Assembly: GCF_014839835.1 (NCBI RefSeq)
Contig: NC_071627.1
Location: forward strand, 18,594,001-18,658,000
Direction of reading: 5' to 3'
Length of the DNA stretch: 64,000 nt
DNA from: Dryobates pubescens
Taxonomy: Eukaryota; Chordata; Aves; Piciformes; Picidae
Of the stretch, positions 12,658-23,138 are shown in pieces. The notes beneath the pieces were generated by a model, which was not told the DNA's origin, ran no database searches, and saw only the letters and a list, made by a program, of their open reading frames with translations. Each line of letters begins with the position of its first letter. The first letter of the stretch is position 1. A program made the position numbers and the translations under genes.

Positions 12658-12754
12658 ACAGAAAGGCTGGTCTGTGTGCACACTGTGGGCTCAGGTGCTG
12701 AGACAACACCTCCCGCACGGATCGTTTGGCTTGGACTAAAGAGCTACCTGCAGC

Positions 12755-15700
12755 ATGAAGGCAACAGGTGCCTTAGTGCTTCTCAGCCTACTGCTGCTCT
12801 CTTTCTTCTCGGGTAAGTGATCTTTTCTCTAGCCTTGGAAAAAAAACAACACCAAACCGAGTCTTTCCTGACAACAGCAAACTTTGGAGAGCCTTGATCA
12901 CCAGATGACAGGCTTGAAGATAAAGCTGAGCAAGTAGAAAATATCTACAGGACTTGCTCACTTGTATGACATATTTCTACTCCTCGTGTGCCTCCGCAGT
13001 GCATAATGCAGCAGAGGTGTCACTGGGAGACAGAGTGAGCAAATTCTAAGTGGTTCCTGCAGCAAATGTACCAAAGTAGAGAGTAATTATGAATATTTCG
13101 TTCAAATGTTCACTGGAGAATTTTGCTGAACCAGTTAGAGAAGAAACTCATTCACCTCAGGGTCATCAGCTCTTGTTTTGATCCTAAGCATCTTGGTATT
13201 GGTGTTTTCCTTGGAGATGTGGAAACGTAATTAGATGAAAGTTTCAGCTTTCGTTTATGTTGCAGAGAAAAGCTTGAAAATTAAATTCAAATGTCCTCAA
13301 GGAGTCAGAACAAAGAGGGCAAATTAAAAGGATCCAGCGTTTATTTATCTGGAGATTCACACATCTCTCTGATCTGGGGAAGCTGAGTGATGATGTTTGA
13401 ACATATAGGTCACATCAGTGTTATCAGTTGCTTGCGTCCAGCTGACCCAGCTCTGCAAGGTTTGTGGTGATGGTTATGGAAGAATGTGCAGAACAAGAAT
13501 TATTTATCCTTGTTTTTCTGTGAATAATTTGAATAAAGAATTCACTTGAGAAAAATGCAAGCTGTGCATGGAAAGAAAAGAGGTGAATTACTTTGTACAC
13601 ATTATTCATTATGAAATATTCATCTGTCTCTAATTGAGTCTTAATTGGGACTGGGTTCCATCAGAGTGCTGAAGATTCCTTCCAAGGACAGGCAGAATAG
13701 CAGCAGACTCTGTGATCTCCTATAAAATAAACATATGTCAAGAGACATCATCACAAAGCCTTCTGTAGCTGCATGTAATATTTATTAAAACTATTTAATG
13801 AGCTAGATTGCAAATATGATGAAGATAGCCATAACAGTGACTTTACAATTAAGGCAGCCTAGCCTCACCTGAGGACATGAGAAATACACCAGCAGCAGGG
13901 ATAAAACACCAAAGGGCAGAGAAGTAGAGTGGGTTGATGGATGATGGTCTAGCTGGCAGAGGGTTGAGTGGGATTTCCAACATGTGGGGGCCCGAGGATA
14001 GGACAAGGTCCTTCCATTTCCTGCCCTGGCTTCCCCCCTGCCCAGAGTCTCCTGAACAGCCTCACAGCTGGCAGTGACCTCAATAAGTACAGCCTCACCT
14101 CCAAACCTCTGCTGCCCCGTTGCCATGCATGGTCCTGCATATTTGTCACACGGTGTTGTGACCCAGATTCTGCAACTGCATCCAGTCCACCCCTGAGTGT
14201 CACACTCCCCCTTAGACATGTCACAGGGTCGTCCTTTCCTGAAGCTCTGACTCAGCCTACATGACAGACTGTAGTCTTTGAAGTGAAGAAATACAAAGAG
14301 GATGGACTGATTAGCTTCAAGCCCAGAGCCTGTAGTTACAGTGGGTATTTTTGCACTCTTACTGACCGGCACTGCCTGTTCTGCTCTGTATCACTCCGTG
14401 ACATCTCTTTGCAGTATCTCGCCCAGGAGGAACTAGTTCTGGGAGAGTCTCTGGGTTGTGTGGTGCTGAGGATGCCTGTAAAGCTGACCACAGGGTCTCC
14501 TCCTCCTCCTCCACAGTACACTCGTGTTAGGAGTACCAGCCATTTCATTGTTTAGAGGTGCAGGAGCCTAAAAGCCTTGGAAGTCAATATAGCTTTAAAA
14601 TCTCTGTTGAGCACAGCTCCAGATCCGATATGGCAGCTCGCTTCCCCTGGAGTGGCTGCCTTCCAGGAGACTGGGTTGTGTGTCTGAGGTGCAGTTAGCA
14701 GCTGAACAACAGATTACATGGTATTTGAGTAACATTTTTCGAAAAAGCAAAATACTGAAAAGCAATTCAGATAATGTATTTCCTGCCCCCTCCTCCGCCA
14801 CACAGGATGATGGAGCAGGAAAAACCCTGTGTGTGTTCCACTGAGGTTTGCACAGAGGGTTTGTGCCTTTAGTTCAGCTTCAATCAGGAAACAATGCTGA
14901 CATTTAAAATCTCTGCTTCTTTTGGTTTTATTCCAGATGTAGCAGGTGAAGACATTGAAGAGGTTAGTGCAGCTGTTTCTGCTTACTGAATCTGCATTTT
15001 CTAGAGGAATGGTTTTGTAACCAGGATCTTGGTGCGTTGCTAAACAGTTTTTAATGTCTGCTGGGAGAAGGTGGGTCCTTCCATGAAGTCCCAACACTCT
15101 TGGGAGGTCACCATTGTACAGGGGATGTTATGTGGGACCGCATTAGCAAGTTAGAGCAGGGAAATGGATGGTTTGTTTAGCAAATGCTTCCCATGATTAG
15201 ATCTAGGGTGGTTGCACAGGGTTGTGTTGCTATGCAGCACCACTTTTGTGCACTTTGCTCCACTTTCCTCCAAAGGAACTACAGAGAGCAGACTTTCATG
15301 CCCCCAAACAAGGTTCATCACTGGGGCTTGTCCAGAGGCAAAATACCTGGACATTTCTGGGACACCATTTTTAATTCCCCATAGATAATGGTTTTCTCCT
15401 TCTTCCACCGGGAAGGCAGGAAGCCCAGTGAGAAGCCCAGTGAGCACCAAGCTGAGGGCAGTTTCGCAAGATGCATGAGCCCATGCAGCAGGGAGCTAAT
15501 GATGCCAAATGCCTGAAAGAGCATCAGTGCTGACTCTTCTTCTGCATGCCCAGGCTAATCCCCTCCTGTCTTTGGGAGATCAAGACTTCTCCCAGATGGC
15601 TACAGTTTCCTTCCTCAAACATGGGCCAAAAAATTCCTCCGAAACACCGCTCTTGCTCATTTCTGACAGGGCTTTTTCTTTCAGGGAACAGGCAGGGTCA

Positions 15701-16819
15701 CCACTGCTGCTTTACTCCTCTTGTCAGAAAGAGCATGAGAATATTGACCTTCTGCCCCTTTTGGAAAGTCAAAGAAAGAGTATGGGAGTCCTGAATGGGT
15801 TTTGTTTGTTGGTTTGGGGTTTGGATTTTGGTTTTGTTTGTTTGATTGGTCGGTCAGTGGTGGTGTTTGTATGTTTGTTTTTAATTCCTTTTGCAGATTT
15901 GCAGAGAGTTTATAAACAGAAGCGTGTACTGCACGAGGGAGTCCAACCCTCACTGCGGCACGGATGGCGTTACGTACGGGAATAAGTGTGCCTTCTGCAA
16001 GGCAGTGCTGTAAGTGAGAGCAAGGGGGGGTTGAAATAACAGGGGGAGCTGGCTCCATTTCCATGTTTGCAATGATGTTCCTTGTGGAGGGGAAGCCCTG
16101 CATCTAGGCTGCTCCCCTGGTACGGACCAGCCCCTGAATCATGCCAAGTGGAATATTTCCTTCTTGGAACGGCGCTGTTTGGATGCCAGTTAATTTTAAT
16201 TTATTTCTAGGCTTTGCAGGCTGCTGGTTGCCATGCTGAGAGGCAGCACGGGGCCCGGGAGGCAATTGCATCCTGCCTGTACCTTCTGCACTCACTAATT
16301 TGATGCACATTTCCCACTATATGCCACAGGCTGCAACTCTCACTGCCCACACTTCTGGATGCTGAGAAGTGTATGGAGGAATGTGGGAGCTGAGCCGTGC
16401 CAAATTGTTCCTTAAAAGTCTGAATGGGCTTTGTGGAAGAGGACACAAAATCTCAGAAGAACAACCTGAATTTCTCCTTCTCCTGTCACCTTTTAAAGGA
16501 GCTGCAACAGGAGCCAGCACCCCTGAACTGATATGTGCTTGCAAAGCACCGTTTTTTTCCTTAGCAGTCCTTAACATTTGGTACACACTCAAGGCTGCCT
16601 TATCCTAAGGGAAATCAGAACCGAGCAAGGAGAGAAGGTGGCTTGACATTCCTGGGGAGGCATGCTAGTGTGTGTCATGCAAGTGGTTCTCTTTGAATGG
16701 ATAAGCCTCTTGTCCTACTCTGCACCGCCTGTCATATACTGCTTTAGTTAAGTCTGACTTGCTCCTTTTACAGGAGAAGTGGAGGGAAAATAAGGTTGAA
16801 GCACCTGGGGAAATGCTGA
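12755..16819 (+). CDS. SPINK6-like: Single-Kazal secreted protease inhibitor, SPINK6-like
   Basis: Four coding exons (12755-12812, 14937-14962, 15897-16009, 16774-16819) make 243 nt: 80 residues plus TGA, the same length as human SPINK6. Residues 1-19 form the signal peptide (MKATG, then a leucine-rich core). The Kazal domain has cysteines 30/40/48/59/62/80. The segment [12 protein letters not shown] and the following [13 protein letters not shown] and KHLGKC blocks match my memory of human SPINK6 almost residue for residue. P1 is Arg42, as in SPINK6, which inhibits kallikrein-related trypsin-like proteases of skin and other epithelia. Asn35-Arg-Ser is a possible N-glycosylation site. Exon 1 length (58 nt, phase 1) and the phase-2 split inside the Kazal domain equal those of the upstream three-Kazal gene. 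Donors (GTAAGT, GTTAGT, GTAAGT) and acceptors are canonical. Orthology with mammalian SPINK6 is inferred from sequence and cluster; a bird-specific SPINK paralogue is the alternative. Confidence 0.92.
15797..15890 (+). repeat. G/T-rich low-complexity tract before SPINK6-like exon 3
   Basis: A stretch of TTTG/GGTTT units, nearly free of A and C, runs up to six bases before the acceptor of exon 3 (AG at 15895-15896). The T-rich part serves as, or lies next to, the polypyrimidine tract. Similar tracts occur at 20826-20930 and 23690-23815. Confidence 0.7.
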
Positions 16820-16927
16820 GTCCTCACTGGCACCGAGCAGCAGCAGCTGAACCCACCCCAACAGTGGCCGCAGACACCTGTGCATGGACATGGAAGCAGC
16901 TCACCTTCATCTCCACCGTCTCTGCTC

Positions 16928-16933
16928 AATAAA
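16928..16933 (+). terminator. Polyadenylation signal of the SPINK6-like gene
   Basis: AATAAA lies 109 bases after the stop codon, nearly the same distance as in the three-Kazal gene (111 bases). The transcript probably ends near 16950. Confidence 0.8.
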
Positions 16934-16959
16934 ACAAAACCCAGCACGACTCTTTGGCT

Positions 16960-19900
16960 GGATTCCTCTTTCCATAACATCCAGAAAAGTGCTTTGATAC
17001 AGCTATGCTAGAGCCTAATGCATGGCTTCTCTATTACATCACCCTCCTCCTGGGAAGTGAGGCGCTCCCTGTGCCAGAGCAGCAATTCCCATGGCTCCCA
17101 TGGGCCGTGTCCTCCTGTCCCCAGCAGCCGTAGCTCTTCTGTTCTGTGTGTCAAATTGGCACACACTTGCAGGGCAGCCAAGCCAGGCAACTGCTTGTGT
17201 GCTCCTGCCCAGCTCTCCCCATGCCAGGGGGTGGGTGAGAGCGGGAGCCTTTCTTCTTTACCCAGCCTCCGTGTACATGTTCCTTCCTCTCTTGGAGGTT
17301 ATTGTGGGAGGGTGACAGGAGAGCTGGTGAACAGCGTGACTGCATATGCCTCATCTCCTTTGGAAACCAGAGACAAACAAGCTGAGGCTAGGGAATATTG
17401 CTCCATTTAAGCCTGCAACAAGAAGATGGCAGGTGGAGGCTGGTTTTAGGCAGAAGCTGTAAGGCTCTTCTTTCCAAATCGGTCTCTTTCTTCTTCTTTC
17501 TAAGAGAACGCTTTGTCTTGAAAGCTGTGAACTCACCAGCATTAGTTTCCCGCTGCCAAGTGGCTTCTCATGCTAATAAAATTATATTTAGAAGAACACC
17601 AGATTGTATAAAGTGTCAATAATTTAAAAAAAAAAATGAGAGAAAAAAGAATCCCTGGAGGAGAAGAGCCGTGGGCTTCTGCTCCCCAAGTCAAGGACAA
17701 ACTCTGCCTGAATCATACACAGACCTTGATTTTCATAAGCACAAGTGTTTGTATTTATTTACAGGTTTTAAAGCATGCAGACTTCATTCCTTTCTCTACA
17801 TTTCACCCTGCTATGCTCTCTCCTCTTGGTGCTGGCTGGAAAATCCTTCTTTGTTCAGGCATGAGCAAATGAATCCTCAAGTCTCTCCCCATCCACTGTG
17901 CAAAATTCACACAGGGAAATACTTGTGGCATCCCCTTGTTAAAAAATTGGCAGCAGATCAATGGGGCACCAGCTCCTTTATGTTAAACACAACTTTCAAA
18001 GGCAGCTTTAGATTTTATCATGAGCCTCAGGAGTCAACATATTTTGCAAGCACCTAAGTGCTGAGCATCTAAACCTCTGGACCTCCTTTGGAAGAGCCTT
18101 GTTTGCCTACCATGCCACAATCCATGCTTTGAACTCAACTGGGGCACAATGCCTAAAAAGAGAGGCCTTAGCAAAGCTCTCAGCACACTTAATGCTGGCT
18201 TCTCTTCTGATAGTTCACGTTTTCCATGCCAGTTCTGGCAAATCCTTTGTTGTTTGGTAACTTTACAGGCAGCGTGCTGTCAGCAGCTACCCATTGAACC
18301 ACACAGGCAAAATCCTGCCTTGGCTCTCTTTGATCCTGATATTTTTCCCATCCCAGCCTACTGTATTCTTGCAAAATCTGCTACCTCTTCCTGGAAGCAG
18401 ACTAATCCTCTCTGTGTTCCAGGCTGTACAGCCAGGGAAGGTGAACTTGCTTGCTTTCAAATTCAAATGTTAGTTTAGTAAACTCCACAGTAAGGCAGCC
18501 AGAACATGGACAAGACTGAGGGGAGCAAGAAGCATCTCCTGCACAAGGGCGAATATGTCGCAAAAGCAGGAGGGCCTTCCTCATCAATCTTCTTGCTTGG
18601 AGCAGGATGACCTCATGTCCTCTCTTACCTGAGTTTTCCCATGATGAGCCTGTTATGTTGCATGGCTCTGGACTAGCACCATATTCAGAGTACAGGAACA
18701 AAACTACTCCATTTTCAAGATGGGGAGTATGGGGAATCTTTACACCTGAGATGGCCCTCAGTGACCCCAAAAATCTCACAGCATATTCTCATATCTAATC
18801 GTTTTTTAGTCTGGAGACTGAGATAACAAGGACAGATCACAAGAGAGGAGAAACTGCAAGAGTTCACTACTTGACAGCCATCCTGAATTTTGCTCTTTCA
18901 GTGCAAATAGCAAATAAAAACACCTCTGTTCCTCTACAGACCTAACCTCTCTCTCCTCCTCTGTCAGGAAAATGGAGAATGGGTGTCATCTGCTTTGAAG
19001 AAATTATTTCCCCTTCTAGGGTTAAGTTCCCAAAACTTCCTCCCCAGAAGAGGCCAAGTGAGGCAGCACTAGACCCAAAGAAGGACTCCTGCTGGGGTCA
19101 GTCTTTCTGGCTGGGTGGGCACATGGCTCTGGTTAGCCACGATGGCAGCGATGCTCTGCTGGTGCCAGGTCTGTTCACTCTTGGTTTCGGAGTGCTGTGC
19201 TCACCTTCCCAGCTGGGCTGTTGGAGGACAAGGACAGGGTACGAGCACAGCAGTGGCCACAGGCTGTCCAGCCTGAAGTCCCATCTGTGTCTGGCTGCCT
19301 TTCTGGACACGTACCAAACCAGAAACCTTCAGCCACTATTTTTCCTTTGATTTCCTATCTCCACTTGCTATGTTTTGTTGGGTTTGGGGGATTAGTTTAT
19401 ATTTTTTCTGACAGCTTTGAAAGGTGAGTCATGATACATTTGAGATTGCTTTCATTAGATAACATGAGGATCTTCAGAGCTTTTTCTCTCCCTGGAGAGG
19501 AAAGGGCAGAGGCTGGGGTGGGAGCTGCCCAGGTATTTTGGCTGCTGCCAAGACCTGCCCCTTGCAACAGAATGAGGACCCTCTGCTCCCTGCATCTCAC
19601 TCAGTCTCCCCTGGCAGTTGAAATAATGGAAGAATTAAAAGTTGTGCATGGTTGCTCTTACTGAAAGGAAGCCATTGCTCACAGCTGAGCACTCTCCCAT
19701 GACCAGGCTATGCACTTGGCAGAGGGGAAGGATATATTTCCATCTCACAGCTTCTCTCTACTGGTGATGCAGCTATACATTATTGTGTCCAGGCTCTTGG
19801 CACATTTAACTTGTGTGCTCCACCATTTCCTTCTCCTTCCCCAGCACAGGTATGTGTCACTGTTGCAACTCAGTTTGAATCCTTTGTCCTACTTTTTTCC

Positions 19901-20047
19901 CTTGACATTCACAGTATTTGACAAGGCTTTTCTAGCTGCCATGGGATGATCCTAGGGTGGTGATGCTAACTTCAGGCTTCTCCCAGCCTGGCTGGGGAGG
20001 AAGCTCTGGACTTGGGTATCATTCCAGTTCACCCTCTTTTCCCCAAG
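16960..20047. other. Gene-free stretch downstream of the SPINK6-like gene
   Basis: About 3.1 kb without a recognisable exon. Open frames up to 130 codons (17018-17410) overlap one another on both strands and carry no conserved motif. No third Kazal signature (CGTDG/CGSDG followed by TY-x-N) was found on either strand. Confidence 0.5.
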
Positions 20048-20545
20048 AGAAGGCAGGCTGGGTCAGGTTGGAAGGGATTTTGGTCCAACCTCCCGCTCAA
20101 AGCAGGGTCACTGTTGAGGTCCTATCAGGTTTCTCAGGGCTTTATCCTGTCTAGCATTGAAAACTTCCAAGGGTGTAGTGTGTGCAATCTCCTTGTGCTA
20201 CCTGTCTCAAAGTCTGGCTGTCATCATGGTAAAGACATTTTTCCTTGTATTCAGTTTCAACCACTTCTCTTTCAAAGGTTTCATCTCTGAGCTGGGCACC
20301 ACACAGAAGAATCTGCCGCTGTCTGCTACATAACCTGCTTTTGAACTGGCAGGCTGCTTTTACATCCTTCTGAAGCTGCCTTCTGACCAGGCTGAACAAG
20401 TCTACCTCCTTCCATCCCCTATCGAAGAGCACAGGCTCAGACCACCAACTCTCTTGGTGGGTCTTCACTGAACTTTCTCCAGCTTTTCAATGCTTTTCCT
20501 GTGTTGGGGCAGGGCCCAAAACTAAGGCTGAGCTATGGGGATGAG
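20048..20545 (-). mobile_element. Old CR1 LINE fragment
   Basis: On the + strand it begins with a CAGGTTGGAAGGGA-type block followed by TCCAACCTCCCGCTCAAAG, the reverse of a CR1 3' region, and ends near TTTTCAATGCTTTTCC and CCCAAAACT, which belong to the upstream part of the same CR1 region. The reading frame is decayed, so this is among the oldest CR1 copies here. Confidence 0.75.
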
Positions 20546-20825
20546 GCAAAAGATTGTTCAGGCAGTAAGTGGGAGAACTGTAGGAGTGTGCAGGGAACTG
20601 AAAGATGTAGATAGTGACAGTTGCAGGAGGGTGTCAGTGTGTATTGGGTCCTTTAACGATTAGAGAGCAGCTGAGCCTGCTCTGGGGTAAGATGGCTCTC
20701 AGATGCAGGGAATCATCCAGCAATTCTGCCCCCCACCCCCATTATGGCTGAAAGACTTAAATAGGGGCCCAGGGGAAACAAATAGCATTTGGCTACTTTT
20801 ACTGACTCCAGAGCAAAGAGAAGAT

Positions 20826-20930
20826 GAGGTTTGTTGTTTTTTTTTCATGTGGTGTGGGTGTTTGCTTGGATTTTTGGGGTTGGTTTGTGGTTGGGTGTTG
20901 GTTTGGTTTTGTTTTTATTTCCTTGAAATA
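20826..20930 (+). repeat. G/T-rich low-complexity tract
   Basis: About 100 bases made almost entirely of T and G in TTTG, GGTTG and GGTTTT units, giving strong strand asymmetry. Its composition is like the tracts at 15797-15890 and 23690-23815. Confidence 0.7.
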
Positions 20931-21774
20931 AGCAGTGTGGTTTAGGAGCTTCTCATGGGAGTAGCTGCAGTAATTGTAGCTGGTGATGATGTCTTATAAG
21001 GATGCTCTAAAAACACTGGGGAAGGCTTTAAAAAAAAAGCCTGTGGAGGAAAGGGGTTACCACAATACAGAGGGAGAGTGGGAGGGAAATAAGATCTATC
21101 CTTATAGAAAGGAAGGTGCAACATAAATAGTGGCTTGTTTTAAAGCATCAGTGATGAAGGTGCTTCAAGGCACCTCTTTGGCTTTGCCAGCCGTGGGGCA
21201 GTGAGGATTCAAAAGCTTCAACAGGGTCAGCTCCTTAGATCTCTGCAGGGAGCAGGGCTTTGGCAGAGCCTCAGCTGGCACTCGAAAGATAAGGTTAAAA
21301 TGGACACTTTGCTGGACCTGACCAACCTGATGCTGGCTCAAGCAGCAGCTTTAGTGCTTGTGGCAGGATGGACCTAGTACCCAGCCTGCACTATAAAGGT
21401 CTCTCCAGGATGTGTGCAAATGGTGATGCTGTGTAATGTGCTTCTCTTTCTGAGATAAACTTGCTCAATTAATTGGGAGGGAACAGAAACACCAGTATTG
21501 TGACATAGGCTGGCCGTGACACTTCTGGACTTCTTCCCAAAGGATGTCGTGACTTTTCCTTGCGAGGGTGATTTTTGTGGAGTCACCTGTGACAGAACCA
21601 TCGGCTGCCGAGGTTCTGCCCTGTAAATGCATCCTCCCTTCCTAGACGTGCCCTTCAGCCTGATTCAGTCACAACCGGGAGGGGCTGCTCTGGCTTTGAT
21701 GATGGCTCACTAAAAAGGAGGGACTGCAGAAGGTGATCTGCGCTTCTCTGATGCCCCACTCAGGACATTGCTGC

Positions 21775-21945
21775 CCAGGGAGGGCCTCTGGGAGCCCGGG
21801 AGCGGTCCGGGGGCAGGCGTCGCTGCGGGGCTGTCGGTTTCCGGGCATCTGGCTCCCTCTTGTGGCCACCGGGCATACGGCAGGGAGGCGCCGGCTCCGG
21901 TGCTGTCGCCAGGCTGCAAAGTGATGCCCGGCTCTGGCCGGACAG
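21775..21945. promoter_or_regulatory. Small CpG-rich patch with a CTCF-like motif
   Basis: A 170-base patch with many CG dinucleotides inside otherwise CpG-poor DNA. At 21852-21867 the minus strand reads TGGCCACAAGAGGGAG, close to the CTCF core consensus. It ends about 60 bases before the CR1 copy at 22003. It could be an insulator or a remnant promoter; no transcript start is evident. Confidence 0.4.
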
Positions 21946-22002
21946 GATCATTTTGGTGAGGGAGCCTAGCGCTCGTATTGCGCCAGTTTTTGGGGACAAG
22001 AC

Positions 22003-22363
22003 AGCTGGAGAAGAGGAGGCTCAGGGGAGACCTTATTGCTGTCTACGACTACCTGAAGGGAGGCTGTAGCCAGGGGAGGGTTGGTCTCTTCTCCCAGGCA
22101 ACCAGCACCAGAACAAGAGGTCACAGTCTCAAGCTGCACCAGGGGAAGTTTAGGCTCGAGATGAGGAGAAAGTTCTTCACAGAGAGAGTTGTTAGCCGTT
22201 GGAATGTGCTGCCCAAGGAGGTGGTGGAGTCACCGTCCCTGAGGTGTTAAAGAGGGGATTGGATGTGGCACTTGGTGCCATGGTTTAGTAGTCATAAGGT
22301 CTTGGGTGACAGGTTGGACTTGATGATCTTTGAGGTCTTTTCCAACCTTATTGATTCTATGAA
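22003..22363 (+). mobile_element. CR1 LINE, younger subfamily
   Basis: 5'-truncated copy carrying the last part of ORF2 ([42 protein letters not shown]) and a 3' end finishing in TTGATTCTATGAATG. It shares the TRTRGHS version of the domain with the copies at 27857, 30231, 41002, 48268 and 50677, marking one related wave of insertions. Confidence 0.92.
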
Positions 22364-22939
22364 TGAGGAAAAAAATGCCTTCTGTTGGTCCTGCTGCTCT
22401 GCTGCAGCTTGACCCAGCCACGGAGCTGGTTTTACCTGGTTTGCTTTAAGTTAGAGGTGCCTAGAGCAGAGCTGTGCATGAACAGTGACAAAATCATTCA
22501 TCCTTGCAGACTCAGAAGTTCCTCAGACTGCAGCATCCATCCTCTTCTCGGGATGGATGTCTCCCTTTGTGCCAAGACCAGCAGCTGTTCCTGCAATGAA
22601 TGGTGCTCACAGAGTTTGGCATAGGCAGGAGAAGAAGATATTGGCACTGCGACTTGTCCCAGCAAATTGTTTCTGTCTGTGACTTGTGCTTTGGATTTCT
22701 CTCCTGGCAGTCATTGCCCCCCTCTCCTGAGACTGCTGTTGGGCCAGGGTGCTCTGAAAGAGTTTCCTGTGCTCCTGCAGAGCCCTTTGCCTCTCATCAA
22801 AGAGTTCAGACACAGGGTACAGTCTCAGTATGTAATAGATTGAATCTAATCAATTACTTCCTCGGCCTAAGACTACTCAGTCTGTTGTCTTCTCCAAGCC
22901 ACTGCTCGCCTATCCTGTAGACACTGGAAGACATCTGGG

Positions 22940-23138
22940 AGGCAGAAAAATGGGAATACATTGCCCAGAAAGGTGATAGAATCCCAATCTCTGCAAACAT
23001 TCAAAGTCAGCCTGGATGGGGCTCTGAGCAATCTGATCTTGATGAAGATATCTCTGCTCATTACAGGGGAGTTGGATTGGCTGACCTTTAAAGGTCCCTT
23101 CTAACCCAAAGAATTGTATAATTTTATGAAATGCAGCT
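22940..23138 (+). mobile_element. Very old CR1 3' end
   Basis: A decayed match to the CR1 tail: TTGCCCAGAAAGG, then CAAAGTCAGCCTGGATGGGGC, then GGTCCCTTCTAACCCAAA and a remnant terminal AATTTTATGAAATG. It is much more diverged than the neighbouring copy at 22003-22363. Confidence 0.7.

Larger units (their letters stand above)
20546..22002. other. Gene-free stretch with a G/T tract and a GC-rich patch
   Basis: No exon recognised. It holds a G/T-rich tract at about 20826-20930 and a small CpG-rich patch at about 21775-21945, described separately. Confidence 0.5.
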
